From contig CANLMQ010000030.1 in NCBI GenBank assembly GCA_947492175.1, positions 10,247-74,246 on the forward strand: a DNA stretch of 64,000 nucleotides, in the 5' to 3' direction. The position numbers were made by a program, and so were the translations under genes. Below, piece by piece: positions 6,537-16,139 of the stretch. The DNA comes from an uncultured Draconibacterium sp. (GTDB taxonomy: Bacteria > Bacteroidota > Bacteroidia > Bacteroidales > Prolixibacteraceae). The notes below the pieces were generated by a model. The model was given only the letters and a program-made list of their open reading frames with translations. It had not been told where the DNA came from and ran no database searches. How positions within the stretch are numbered: the stretch's first letter is position 1; each line of letters opens with the position of its first letter.

Positions 6537-7610
6537 ATGAATGCAAAAACTCAAATAAGGTGGAGCGAATTCAACAAAGAAATTGCCAACGATCATTTTT
6601 TTTATTTACGCAGTTGTATCCGGCAAAATTTTAATCCCGGAGCCGAAAAGGTCTTCCTTTCTATTCTGCAGAACAATCTTAACAAAAATATTTACGACGA
6701 TCCGCACCATACTACCTGCACCGGAATCGGGTATCATTCTGATATTGTTCCGTTTGAAACCATTCAGACCGTTATTGCCCGGCAATTTGCGCTGATGACA
6801 GAAAGAGGGTATAAAAACTGTGCTGTTTCGTGTATTACTTCATTTGGGTGTTACAACGAGGTGCTTTCTACCTGGAAAGAATTTCCTGAGGAATTGGCCA
6901 GAACCCGAGAAAATTTGAGGAAAGCAACAGGGCGCGAGTTCAACATTCCTGAAAACCTGGCACATGCCTGCGACATTATTTATAAATTCAGAAAAGAAAT
7001 TGCCCGGCAGGCCCGCTACAAGCTGATAAACCGCGAAACCGGTGAGCCTTTAAAAATTGTCGACCATATCGGGTGTCATTATGCCAAAATCTTTCCTGAA
7101 AAAGGAGTGGGTGGCTCAGAATACTCGCGGGTACTTACCGGAATGATTGAAGCATGGGGCGGCGAAGCGGTCGATTATCCCGAACGCCGCCACTGCTGCG
7201 GATTTGGTTTTCGCCACTATTTGATAAAAAATAACAGGAGCTATTCCATTTCCAACTCCCAGAAAAAATTTGAGAGTATGGAGCCCTATCGCCCAGATGC
7301 CATTCTTACGAACTGCCCCGGCTGCAACATGTTTCTCGACCGATGGCAATATGCGCTGGCCCATATCGAAGGGAAGGTTTATGGAGGAGAAAACGGCATC
7401 CCCGTGATTTCGCACGAGGAATTGGCCGGATTGGTTTTAGGTTACAACCCGTGGAAAGATTTGGGGCTGCAAATGCATCAGGTAGATATGGAACCATTAC
7501 TCGATAAAATGGGCATTGCCTACGATCCGGAAGAAAAATTTGCCGGAGTAAACGGAAAATACATTAACGAACCTGTGTTTACAGGATGTTTAAACCTGAC
7601 GAAATGCTAA
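6537..7610 (+). CDS. HdrB-like CCG-domain protein
   Basis: A 357-residue protein with two cysteine-rich CCG domains as in HdrB, the subunit that binds the special iron-sulfur clusters doing disulfide reduction. In the first half: HHTTCTGIGYH and CAVSCITSFGC. In the second: DHIGCHYAK, RRHCCGFGF and TNCPGCNMF. It is longer than methanogen HdrB (about 300). The 100-base gap from the previous gene holds a purine-rich AAGGAGAATAA and a short CCCC/GGGG hairpin but no terminator, so co-transcription is likely. The next gene starts inside its last codons (ATGCTAA), implying translational coupling. Confidence 0.85.
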   Translation: MNAKTQIRWSEFNKEIANDHFFYLRSCIRQNFNPGAEKVFLSILQNNLNKNIYDDPHHTTCTGIGYHSDIVPFETIQTVIARQFALMTERGYKNCAVSCITSFGCYNEVLSTWKEFPEELARTRENLRKATGREFNIPENLAHACDIIYKFRKEIARQARYKLINRETGEPLKIVDHIGCHYAKIFPEKGVGGSEYSRVLTGMIEAWGGEAVDYPERRHCCGFGFRHYLIKNNRSYSISNSQKKFESMEPYRPDAILTNCPGCNMFLDRWQYALAHIEGKVYGGENGIPVISHEELAGLVLGYNPWKDLGLQMHQVDMEPLLDKMGIAYDPEEKFAGVNGKYINEPVFTGCLNLTKC

Positions 7611-8635
7611 AGAATAAACACGTCGCTGTTATTGGCGGGGGAATTGCCGGAATGGAGGCTGCCTCTGTTCTTGCCGGGCGGGGATTAAAGGTTACCCTGA
7701 TAGAAAAGCAAGCTGATACAGGGGGAAAATTAAACGACTGGGATCACCTGTTTCCTGATTTTTCGTCGCCGGAAGATTTATTGAGAAGACTGAAAAAGAA
7801 AAACCATCAGGCAGGAGTTAACACCATTTACAAAACCGAAATCAGCAAGATTGAGCGAAACAACGGCCGTTTTGAACTGAACGATGAGCACGATGTAAAA
7901 TTTTATGCCGATGCTGTTCTTGTTGCTTCCGGATTCAAAGTTTTCGATGCGGCCATAAAAGAGGAATATGGTTACGACCTTTTCGGAAATGTTATTACCT
8001 CGGTCGATTTTGAAAAGCGTATTAAAAAGCACGGTAAATTACTTACCATCCAGGGAACAGAGCCTAAACGCGTAGCCATTATTCACTGCGTGGGATCGCG
8101 CGACGCGAAAGTAGGAAACACCTATTGTTCGAAGGTTTGTTGTATTACGGGCATTAAGCAGGCTATAGAAATTAATGAGATGCTGCCCGAATGCGAGGTT
8201 TTTTGTTTTTACATGGATTTACGGCTCTATGGCTCGAAATTCGACAGCCTTTACCTCAAGGCTCAAAAGCAGCATAAAACTCAGTTTATTCGCGGTCGGT
8301 TGTCGGAAGCTGCCGAGCGACCGGATAAAAGCCTGCAGATAAAAGCCGAAGATACTTTGCAGGGACGTCCGCTGCGTATGAATGTAGATATGGTTATTCT
8401 TTTGGTGGGTATGGAACCGGGCGCCTCAATCAATCAGTTAATCCGGAAGAACCAAATGGAGGTGGATGAAAACGGATTTCTGAAATCGGCCAACATACAC
8501 GAAATGAGAAACCGCACCACACAGGACGGAATTTTTATGGCCGGGACAACAATATGTCCGATGGCTGTAAACGAAACATTGGAAAATGCCCGTTCTGCTG
8601 CGCTGGATGTAATTAATTTTTTTGAAAGACGTTAG
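7604..8635 (+). CDS. HdrA-like FAD/iron-sulfur oxidoreductase
   Basis: A 343-residue flavoprotein. It opens with the FAD-binding Rossmann motif VAVIGGGIAGMEAA and IEKQADTGGKL, has the cysteine cluster IIHCVGSRD followed by YCSKVCC in the middle (as in HdrA and QmoA/B), and ends with a second FAD-contact motif GIFMAGTT. It is about half as long as methanogen HdrA, lacking the extra ferredoxin domains, and so resembles QmoA-type subunits. ATG 7604 overlaps the hdrB-like stop; an in-frame ATG at 7586 is also possible. It probably receives electrons through its flavin and hands them to the HdrC/B pair. Confidence 0.85.
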   Translation: MLKNKHVAVIGGGIAGMEAASVLAGRGLKVTLIEKQADTGGKLNDWDHLFPDFSSPEDLLRRLKKKNHQAGVNTIYKTEISKIERNNGRFELNDEHDVKFYADAVLVASGFKVFDAAIKEEYGYDLFGNVITSVDFEKRIKKHGKLLTIQGTEPKRVAIIHCVGSRDAKVGNTYCSKVCCITGIKQAIEINEMLPECEVFCFYMDLRLYGSKFDSLYLKAQKQHKTQFIRGRLSEAAERPDKSLQIKAEDTLQGRPLRMNVDMVILLVGMEPGASINQLIRKNQMEVDENGFLKSANIHEMRNRTTQDGIFMAGTTICPMAVNETLENARSAALDVINFFERR

Positions 8636-8638
8636 AAA

Positions 8639-8989
8639 ATGGATGATCTCAGTTTTTTGAAACCGGCCTCCCGGCAAATCGATTTCGATAATTTCGACGA
8701 CAGTTTGCTGTTGTATGTTTTAAAATACGAACCCTCCTTTGTAACCTGTATCTCGTGTGGCGGCTGCACGGCTACGTGCAGTGCCGGGAACCTTACCAAT
8801 TTTAATGTTCGCAAAATCGGGCTGTCGCTGCGCCGCGGCGAAACCGAAGAACTCTCCGAAGAAATCCAGAAATGTATGTTTTGCGGGAAATGTACTTTGG
8901 TTTGCCCGCGCGACATCAATATCCGGAATGTAATCCTGCTCATAAAAAAATGCATCTCGATGCAAAAAAACGTAAAAGAACCGGTATGA
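8639..8989 (+). CDS. Second HdrC-like 4Fe-4S protein
   Basis: A 116-residue ferredoxin-like subunit with two 4Fe-4S motifs, CISCGGCTATC and CMFCGKCTLVCP. It is shorter than the first HdrC of the operon and probably links the flavin subunit to the membrane subunit that follows. It starts 3 bases after the hdrA-like stop, and its own stop overlaps the next start (ATGA at 8986-8989), a classic coupled junction. Confidence 0.85.
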   Translation: MDDLSFLKPASRQIDFDNFDDSLLLYVLKYEPSFVTCISCGGCTATCSAGNLTNFNVRKIGLSLRRGETEELSEEIQKCMFCGKCTLVCPRDINIRNVILLIKKCISMQKNVKEPV

Positions 8990-10812
8990 TGGAAAAAGTA
9001 ATTATTCTCCCCTTTACCATTGGTCTTATTTATCTTCTCGGAATATTGTCTTATCGTTTTTTCAGGTGGATTCGTGGTTTGTCGAAACTCGATAAACTCC
9101 GGCTGGTGCAATCTCTCAAAACACGTAGGATATTGTATTCGGTTAAAGAAGTTTTTTTGGAAGGATTACTTCACCATAAAATTTTCCTGAAGAACCCGGT
9201 GCTTGGTTATATGCACATGAGCCTGGCATTTGGCTGGTTCCTGCTGATTGTGGTTGGCCATATTGAGGTTATGGTTGCCCGGCAGTCGCTGTTAGCTCCC
9301 ATGTACCTTCCGGTATTTTTTCGCTATTTCGAAACCGGTAAATCATTTCTCTTTGCTGGAGTTTTTTCATTCCTGATGGACTTTCTGCTGTTCTTTGTTC
9401 TTTCGGGTGTTGCTTTGGCCATGTTAAAAAGGTTCAAGAAGCAATTGTTTGGGATGAAAAAAACCACCCGCCTGAAAACCGGTGATCGTATAGCGCTAAC
9501 TTCGCTCTGGCTGATTTTCCCGCTGCGGCTTTTGGCTGAAGCAATGTCGGCTCAATTGTATGGCAACGGCAGCTTTCTTACATCTTCGGTTGGCCATATT
9601 TTTGGGGGCCTGGCTTCCGATACGGCAAACTTTGCCCTCTGGACGGCTTATTCCGGTGCACTCGGATTCTTTTTTGTGGCATTGCCTAATTCGCGTTACA
9701 TGCACATTGCCACCGAGGTTTTGTTCATTTTTGTGCGAAATGCCGGTATCCGACTTAAAAAGCGCAATAATACTTATACCGACATCCAGGTGTTTTCCTG
9801 CTCGCGCTGTGGCCTTTGTCTTGATAACTGTCAGTTGTCGGCTGCAGGGATTAATAATTCGCAGTCGGTTTACATCCTGAAAAATATACGCAACAACAAC
9901 CTTACCGACGAAGAATTGTTTAACTGCCTGCTTTGCGGAAAGTGCCAGGTAGACTGTCCGGTGGGTATTAATACCATCGATTTGCGGATTACACAGCGTA
10001 TCGAATCTACCCTCCAGTATAACTCGTCGTACAGCTATCTTGAAGATTTTCCAGCCCGGAAAGCCGACACCGTTTATTTTGCCGGGTGTATGACCCACCT
10101 CACCCCGGTAATTATTGCATCGATGAAAAAGCTTTTTGCAATGGCCGGCGAAAATGTCTGGTTCATGGACGAAGAAAAGGCGCCCTGTTGCGGCCGCCCG
10201 CTGATTTTGGCCGGGCAACATCATGCAGCCTCGAAACTTATTGCCAACAACACCCGCAAAATTCTGGGGTCGGGGGCGAAGAAATTGGTGGTTTCGTGCC
10301 CCATCTGCTACAAGGTTTTCAGGGAAGATTACGAATTGGGAAACGTTGAGGTGGTGTTCCATGCCGATTATATATTGCGCCTGATAAAAGAAAAAATAAT
10401 CATACTGAATAAGAGTACCGAAAGGATTGTTTACCACGATCCATGCGAACTGGGGCGGGGCTCTGGAATGTTCGAACAGCCCCGCGAAGTGCTAAGGGCA
10501 ACAGGAAAAGTTATTCCTGTTAAAAACGAAAAAGAAAATGCTTATTGCTGCGGCGGAAGCCTTGGTAACCTTAAAATATCGCAGCAGGAAAAAGCCATGT
10601 TGCGCAACCAGGCCGTAGAAGATTACCTGCAGTACCGGCCCGATGTGCTGGGCACAGCCTGCCCGTTGTGCAAAAAAACCTTTGCCCGCCAACGTGGCAT
10701 TAATGTAATGGACATTGCCGAAATTGTAGTGAATGCTATTTCGAAACCTCCGGAATTAGAGCCGGTGAAAGAAAATGTTGGTGTGTTGGAGTTGGAAGAA
10801 ATGCTGGTGTAA
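8986..10812 (+). CDS. Membrane-bound HdrED-like fusion (b-type membrane domain + FeS + two CCG domains)
   Basis: A 608-residue fusion. The first 250 residues hold about five membrane segments with His residues fit for b-type haem (like HdrE, DsrM or NarI). They are followed by two 4Fe-4S motifs, CSRCGLCLDNC and CLLCGKCQVDC, then two CCG domains (YFAGCMTH with APCCGRP; YHDPCELGRG with YCCGGS) as in HdrD/DsrK/GlpC. In one polypeptide it can carry electrons between quinone and the cytoplasmic CCG site. It ends the operon, with a terminator overlapping the stop. A longer open frame from 8872 is excluded because it lies inside the previous gene. Confidence 0.85.
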   Translation: MMEKVIILPFTIGLIYLLGILSYRFFRWIRGLSKLDKLRLVQSLKTRRILYSVKEVFLEGLLHHKIFLKNPVLGYMHMSLAFGWFLLIVVGHIEVMVARQSLLAPMYLPVFFRYFETGKSFLFAGVFSFLMDFLLFFVLSGVALAMLKRFKKQLFGMKKTTRLKTGDRIALTSLWLIFPLRLLAEAMSAQLYGNGSFLTSSVGHIFGGLASDTANFALWTAYSGALGFFFVALPNSRYMHIATEVLFIFVRNAGIRLKKRNNTYTDIQVFSCSRCGLCLDNCQLSAAGINNSQSVYILKNIRNNNLTDEELFNCLLCGKCQVDCPVGINTIDLRITQRIESTLQYNSSYSYLEDFPARKADTVYFAGCMTHLTPVIIASMKKLFAMAGENVWFMDEEKAPCCGRPLILAGQHHAASKLIANNTRKILGSGAKKLVVSCPICYKVFREDYELGNVEVVFHADYILRLIKEKIIILNKSTERIVYHDPCELGRGSGMFEQPREVLRATGKVIPVKNEKENAYCCGGSLGNLKISQQEKAMLRNQAVEDYLQYRPDVLGTACPLCKKTFARQRGINVMDIAEIVVNAISKPPELEPVKENVGVLELEEMLV

Positions 10813-10836
10813 TATTCACCAGCATTTCTTCTTTTT
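10798..10836 (+). terminator. Terminator of the Hdr-like operon
   Basis: Twelve-base arms GAAATGCTGGTG and CACCAGCATTTC flank the stop codon and are followed by TTCTTTTT. The left arm is the end of the coding sequence itself. Confidence 0.8.
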
Positions 10837-10895
10837 GGAAATAATTCGAAATTTGTCAGGCTATATTGGGATATGAAATGCGTAGTAATATTTAA

Positions 10896-12362
10896 CTATT
10901 TCCCAAGCACCTTAATTACATCACCTCTTTTAAGCGTGTGGTCCAGTTCCAAATTGTTAAGAAGGGCAAATTCATTGAATTTCGTTTTAGGAACTTTATA
11001 GTATTCAAATGCATCGGCCAACGATACAGAAGCACTTCGGATAGTAATAATTTTAATTCTGTCGGGCTTAACATTCAACTTGGCGTTATCAGTTAATTGT
11101 GCAAAATTCATCATGGTAGTTTCAAAAGCCGCTTTGTTGTTGTTAAACAGAGGCTCGGTTGTCAGCCCGTGGAAAGTAAACACCTTGCCATCTTTTTCTA
11201 TAAAATACGAGAGAATTTTAAGGGTTTGTTGCTGCCCGTCCTGAGTTTGCGAAACCTGCTGCGACAGGGTGGTTGTAGCATTAAAACCGTTTACTTTTAC
11301 ATTTTTACGCTCGATTGCGGTGAGTTTAAAATCGCTTAATGCCTTTTGGGCTGCTGTTTCCGAATCCTTTTCTTCCGACAAGGAAAATACCATTGCAGCA
11401 TTTTTGTCGGCTGGTACAATTTGAACCTGCATGGGCGAGTTTATCAGTTCCCAACCTGCTGGTATTGGAAATTTAAATTTCAGGTCGGGATGGTAAAAAA
11501 CACTGTTTTCTACAAAACCCTGTCGCGGATCTTCGCCATACACAATACCATCAATCATATTCAGGTAGCTATCGGCATTTACCTCAAACGATTTTCCCGG
11601 TAGTTTGGCTTGCCATTCGTTAGTCATATTATTAACTGCAATATTCCTGTCTCCCGGATCGGGGTGAGTCGACATCCAGGTTGGAACTCCTGCATGGTTG
11701 CTGGCCATCTGCATTTTGTTGAGGACATTAAAAAAGTCAGCCATTTTGTGGGCATCGTATCCAATTTTCGACGAATATTCAACTCCCAAACGGTCGGCTT
11801 CGCGCTCGTTGGCCCGGCTAAAGCTTAAAAACAAAAGTTGCATGGCTTGCATGGCTTCGTTTGCAAATTGTGCCACTTCTTTCGAAGCGATCATTCCGGC
11901 CATTAATGCCACCTGCCCCAGTTGCTGGCGTGTTTGCTGTTGCGCGGTATGACGGGCCGTAACGTGGCCCATTTCGTGCCCCAAAACGCCCATTAATTCA
12001 GCTTCGTTGTTAAATTGAGCCAGAATTCCACGGGTAAGGTAAATGTATCCGCCAGGAACAGCAAAGGCATTTACCACCGGCGAGTCGAGCACTTTAAAAT
12101 GGTACTGCAGGTTGGGCCGATGCGATATTTTCCCCATTTGGTTTCCTTTGGCTACTATAAAATTCAACAGGTCTTCATCCTGGTAAAGTCCAAAAGTTGA
12201 AACTACCGACGGGTCGTACTGAGTACCCAGGGCAATTTCCTGCTCTTCCGACATAAACATAAGCTGCGACTTGCCGGTAACCGGATTTACAGCACACGAA
12301 GGTACCAGCAAAACCAGCGAAATAATAAGGATAGAAACTGAAAGTGTTTTTAGTGTTTTCAT
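10896..12362 (-). CDS. M48 family metalloprotease lipoprotein
   Basis: A 488-residue zinc protease with a lipoprotein signal (VLLVPSC, Cys23). The catalytic HEMGH lies at residues 129-133 and the third-ligand motif EREAD about 70 residues later. The first half is a BepA/LoiP-like M48 domain that in other bacteria degrades misfolded outer-membrane proteins. The second half contains a PsbP/DUF-like region and ends in a LysM-like module (residues about 430-488, FNEFALLNNLELD and GDVIKVLGK). A fragment of the same 3' end lies at 5545-5633. It is a single gene, convergent with the Hdr-like operon. Confidence 0.9.
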   Translation of the reverse strand: MKTLKTLSVSILIISLVLLVPSCAVNPVTGKSQLMFMSEEQEIALGTQYDPSVVSTFGLYQDEDLLNFIVAKGNQMGKISHRPNLQYHFKVLDSPVVNAFAVPGGYIYLTRGILAQFNNEAELMGVLGHEMGHVTARHTAQQQTRQQLGQVALMAGMIASKEVAQFANEAMQAMQLLFLSFSRANEREADRLGVEYSSKIGYDAHKMADFFNVLNKMQMASNHAGVPTWMSTHPDPGDRNIAVNNMTNEWQAKLPGKSFEVNADSYLNMIDGIVYGEDPRQGFVENSVFYHPDLKFKFPIPAGWELINSPMQVQIVPADKNAAMVFSLSEEKDSETAAQKALSDFKLTAIERKNVKVNGFNATTTLSQQVSQTQDGQQQTLKILSYFIEKDGKVFTFHGLTTEPLFNNNKAAFETTMMNFAQLTDNAKLNVKPDRIKIITIRSASVSLADAFEYYKVPKTKFNEFALLNNLELDHTLKRGDVIKVLGK

Positions 12363-12598
12363 CTGTTTATAATTGTTTATTTTTTAGCAACAGATGGAAC
12401 TCCCATGATTATTATCATTCGTTTTTGTGTGAAAAATTTTCTCATGGTCGTTTCATATTGCGTAGACTTTTAATCAAATGTTGTAAGTAAATTGCAAATA
12501 TTGTCTGTTAGTGTAGACGTTTGTTGCGACATTAGTCTTAATTACTAATTTTACTCGTACACAAATATAAGTATCTATACTAAATATATAATGCTTTT

Positions 12599-14131
12599 AT
12601 GTTTATAAGAAAAATAGTACTGGTTTCTTATTTTTTATGCCTGATTTCCTTTATTGGTTTTGCTCAAACCGATGCGTTGCAAAAAATCGATATAACAGAT
12701 TTGAAACGGCATCTTGGTTTTATTGCATCCGATGAATTACAAGGGCGCAGGTTGGGGACTGAAGTTGACGGATTGAAACAGACTGCCAATTATTTAGCTG
12801 ATTATGCCCGGGAAATAGGATTAAAACCCGGAGCCGAAAACTATTTCCAGAATTTCTCAATGTATTCGGTAAAAGCTGATAAAAACAATTTTATTGAAGT
12901 AGCTACCTTAAATAATAAAACCGTTTTTAATTCGAACTCGCTTCTTTTTTTTGGCGGTGTTGAGGGAAGCAAAAAATTAAGGAATAGTACTGTTGTTTTG
13001 GGTGGTTTCGGAGATAAGCTGAAAAATGAAAGCTTGAAAGAACAGGTGCTTGTTGTTGCCCAGGGAAATGCAGAATCGTTTAATAAAGGTGATGATATAC
13101 GTTTGCGCGTGAGCCGGGAGATGGAGAAGTTAAAAAAGATTGAGGAGAAAGAGCCAGGGGTAATTATTGTGGTAACCTCACCGCAAGATAAAGATAACAA
13201 GGGGTTTAATCGATTAAAGGCCTGGTTCAGTCAGACCCGGTATACTTTTAACACAGGCGATGATTTTATAGTTCCGGTGCTTTTTTCAACACCCGATTTT
13301 GCCGATGCTTTGCTTGGAGGTAAAGGAAAGTATAAAAAATACTTGTCGAAAGTTGCAAAAGGTAATTCAAGCGGTTGGCAGCCTGTTCAGAAAAAGAGTG
13401 TGAGTTTGCAGGCCGAAATTGTATCGGATGAGGTGCATTTAAATAATATAATTGGTGTTGTTGAAGGTTCCGATCCGAAGCTAAAAGATGAATACGTGGT
13501 TTTTATGGCACATTACGACCACCTGGGAATGGGCAAAGGCGGAGAAGTGTTTAACGGTGCCGATGATAACGGATCGGGAACCGTTGCCATTATGGAAGTT
13601 GCCGAAGCTTTTATGAGTCTGGATAAAAAACCAAAACGCAGTATTGTGTTTTTATGGACGACCTGTGAAGAAATGGGGCACTTGGGTTCAAGGTATTATT
13701 GCGACCATCCGGTTTTCCCGCTGCAACAAACAGTGGCTGCCATTAATCTAGACATGGTGGGGCGTGTTTACGAGGAACAGCGCGATGATATCTGGAAGAA
13801 TTCGCCTAAAAAAATAAAGGGATTTAATGGTTTGTATACTTTGGCGAATAAGGTCTGGCCGGAACTGGCAGAAATAAACAATCGAAAATGTAAAGAAATC
13901 GGACTTGTGCCTGATTCTTCGTTGCCTGAACATTATATAAGGGCCAGCGATCATTATCATTTTCATAAAAACGGAGTGCCGGTTTTAAACTATTCTACAG
14001 GTTACCATGCCGATTATCACAAAGTGGGCGACGAAGTGGAGAAAATTAATTTCGATAAAATAAAACGAGTAGCCGATCTTTGTTTTTTGGTTGGTTTGGA
14101 GGTCGCAAATACTGATAATATCAAATTCTGA
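12599..14131 (+). CDS. M28 family zinc aminopeptidase, exported (first of two)
   Basis: A 510-residue protein with a Sec signal peptide (cleavage likely after GFAQ, about residue 23) and an M28 peptidase domain with a PA-type insert. All metal ligands are visible: MAHYDH, GADDNGSG, TCEEMG, NLDMVGR and the late SDHYHF. It should remove N-terminal residues from peptides in the periplasm or outside. It is followed by a paralogue at 14379 with the same plan, so the pair arose by tandem duplication and diverged. Confidence 0.9.
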   Translation: MFIRKIVLVSYFLCLISFIGFAQTDALQKIDITDLKRHLGFIASDELQGRRLGTEVDGLKQTANYLADYAREIGLKPGAENYFQNFSMYSVKADKNNFIEVATLNNKTVFNSNSLLFFGGVEGSKKLRNSTVVLGGFGDKLKNESLKEQVLVVAQGNAESFNKGDDIRLRVSREMEKLKKIEEKEPGVIIVVTSPQDKDNKGFNRLKAWFSQTRYTFNTGDDFIVPVLFSTPDFADALLGGKGKYKKYLSKVAKGNSSGWQPVQKKSVSLQAEIVSDEVHLNNIIGVVEGSDPKLKDEYVVFMAHYDHLGMGKGGEVFNGADDNGSGTVAIMEVAEAFMSLDKKPKRSIVFLWTTCEEMGHLGSRYYCDHPVFPLQQTVAAINLDMVGRVYEEQRDDIWKNSPKKIKGFNGLYTLANKVWPELAEINNRKCKEIGLVPDSSLPEHYIRASDHYHFHKNGVPVLNYSTGYHADYHKVGDEVEKINFDKIKRVADLCFLVGLEVANTDNIKF

Positions 14132-14378
14132 TTTGGCAAAATAAAAATTAGTTATAAATCGTCCGGATTGTAATTCTAGATAAGATTGAATACTTATTAT
14201 CCGATTGCGCTTTTTGATAGAAAGAACTAAATAAAACAAACAATAAAACGAGCATAGGTTTTAATCGTTCTGATGTAAAAATCAAGAATGATTAAAATTT
14301 ATGTGAGAGCGACGGATGGAGCGGTTCCATCTGTCAAATTTGAATTTTTAAATTATAGGAAAATTAAAATTTATACAG

Positions 14379-15950
14379 ATGAAACTCAGGATTAATTTTA
14401 CGCTTTTGTTACTTTCTGTAACGATGCTTGTGCTGGCACAAAAAAAGGAAATGCAAACCATTACAGAAAACGACTTAAAAGCACATCTGGAGTTTATTGC
14501 AAGTGACTACATGCAGGGGCGCGATTTTACAACAGAAACTCCGGGGCTTGACATTACGGCCGGATATCTGAAAGCTCAGTGTCAGAAAATGAAATTAAAG
14601 CCTGGCGTTGAAGGGTATTTTCAGACCGTAGAAATGGTGTCGATATTTCCCGATCCCGAAAATACTTTCTTTAAACTGATAGATAATAACGGGAAGGAAA
14701 AGTATTCTACTAATGCTATTTTTTCGCTGGGTGGCGGTTCCAAATCAGACACAATTTTAGGTAATGTTGTTTTTGCGGGATATGGTTGGTACAACGATGA
14801 AACAAAATACAACGATACCGAAGGATTAGATATAAAAGGGAAAATAGTTGTGGTAATGACCCGAAACCTGGAAATGGTTAAGGCAGGAGAAAAAATAGAT
14901 CTCAATGTAGAAATGAAAAAAATGCAGAAGATGATGATGGGGGGTGCCAGGGCACTCATTTTTGTTCCTGATCCAACAAATCCTAATTCTGAGATTATAG
15001 AAGAAATTAAAAATTATGCAACCGGAGGAATGTTTCAGCTAAAAGATAAAAAAGCCCGGTCGTTTGCTCCAATACAATTGATTTTTGGAACCGATGAGTT
15101 GGGGAATGAACTTCTGAAAGAAACAGGAAAAACACTGGCAGAGTTTCAAAATGAAATAACGGAAAGCGAAACACCCAAATCGTTTGAATTAACGGAAAGT
15201 ACGGCTAAAGTACAATTGGGTAAAGTAAAAACACTGACCGAGGGGAAGAATGTTATTGCTGTTGTTGAGGGGAGCGATCCGCTATTAAAGAATGAATGTG
15301 TGGTTATTTCCGCACATTACGATCATGTTGGTGTTGATAAAAATGGGGAAGTGTTTAACGGAGCCGACGATAACGGAACCGGAACTGTGGCTCTGCTCGA
15401 AATTGCAGAGGCTTTTCAGACTATGAAAAACAAGCCCAAACGAAGTATTGTTTTTGTATGGGTAACAGCAGAAGAAAAAGGATTGTTTGGCTCGAACTAT
15501 TACTCTCAAAATCCCGTAATCCCGCTTGCAAATACATTAGCAGATATTAATCTTGATATGGTGGGGCGTTCGGCTAAAGAGGAACCTAAAAAGGACGATG
15601 AAATGAGCAAACAGCTGGCCGGGCCAAATGGACTTTATATCGTTTCCGGAAAACAGAGTTCAGAATTAATGAAAATAAGTGATGAAATCTGCGCACAACT
15701 TGGACTTATTCCGAGAGATGAATTAACCGATGCCTTTTTAACACGCAGCGATTATTATCATTTTTATAAAAACGGAGTGCCGATTTTAGGGCTCTCAACC
15801 GGGATGCACGATGATTACCATAAAACGTCCGACGAAATTGATAAAATTGATTACACAAAAATGAAACGTGTAGCGCAGTATAGTTTCTTGGTTGCAAATA
15901 AAGTTGCCAATCAGAAAAAACGTATAGTGGTTGATAATCCGACTGAGTAG
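14379..15950 (+). CDS. M28 family zinc aminopeptidase, exported (second of two)
   Basis: A 523-residue paralogue of the upstream gene, with signal peptide (VLAQ near residue 21). It has SAHYDHVG, GADDNGTGT, TAEEKG, NLDMVGR and SDYYHF, so all catalytic and zinc-binding residues are kept. A PA-like insert lies at about residues 110-230. The 247-base spacer before it has no terminator that I see, so it may be co-transcribed or separately promoted. Confidence 0.9.
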   Translation: MKLRINFTLLLLSVTMLVLAQKKEMQTITENDLKAHLEFIASDYMQGRDFTTETPGLDITAGYLKAQCQKMKLKPGVEGYFQTVEMVSIFPDPENTFFKLIDNNGKEKYSTNAIFSLGGGSKSDTILGNVVFAGYGWYNDETKYNDTEGLDIKGKIVVVMTRNLEMVKAGEKIDLNVEMKKMQKMMMGGARALIFVPDPTNPNSEIIEEIKNYATGGMFQLKDKKARSFAPIQLIFGTDELGNELLKETGKTLAEFQNEITESETPKSFELTESTAKVQLGKVKTLTEGKNVIAVVEGSDPLLKNECVVISAHYDHVGVDKNGEVFNGADDNGTGTVALLEIAEAFQTMKNKPKRSIVFVWVTAEEKGLFGSNYYSQNPVIPLANTLADINLDMVGRSAKEEPKKDDEMSKQLAGPNGLYIVSGKQSSELMKISDEICAQLGLIPRDELTDAFLTRSDYYHFYKNGVPILGLSTGMHDDYHKTSDEIDKIDYTKMKRVAQYSFLVANKVANQKKRIVVDNPTE

Positions 15951-16073
15951 CATTGCTTTTTATTCCCTAAAATAGCGAGTTATACGTATTTGCTGATGTG
16001 TGACATGTTCTTAAAGTAAACATATGTTTTAAAAACTTTGTGTTAAATCAACCCGTTTAAATTCTTTTTTATT

Positions 16074-16102
16074 TTTGAGATAAGATTGAATACATACTTT
16101 TG
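16074..16102 (+). promoter_or_regulatory. Bacteroidota-type promoter of the CoA-disulfide reductase gene
   Basis: TTTG at 16074-16077 and TACTTTTG at 16095-16102, 17 bases apart, lie 37 bases before the start codon. The spacing is at the short end of the usual range. Confidence 0.55.
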
Positions 16103-16139
16103 TCTTCCAATAATGTAAATATATAGATACAATAATAAA

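Noticed and set aside
9496..10437. Long minus-strand open frame of 313 codons
   Set aside because: It lies wholly inside the HdrED-like gene, which has clear cysteine motifs; it is a shadow of GC-rich codons.
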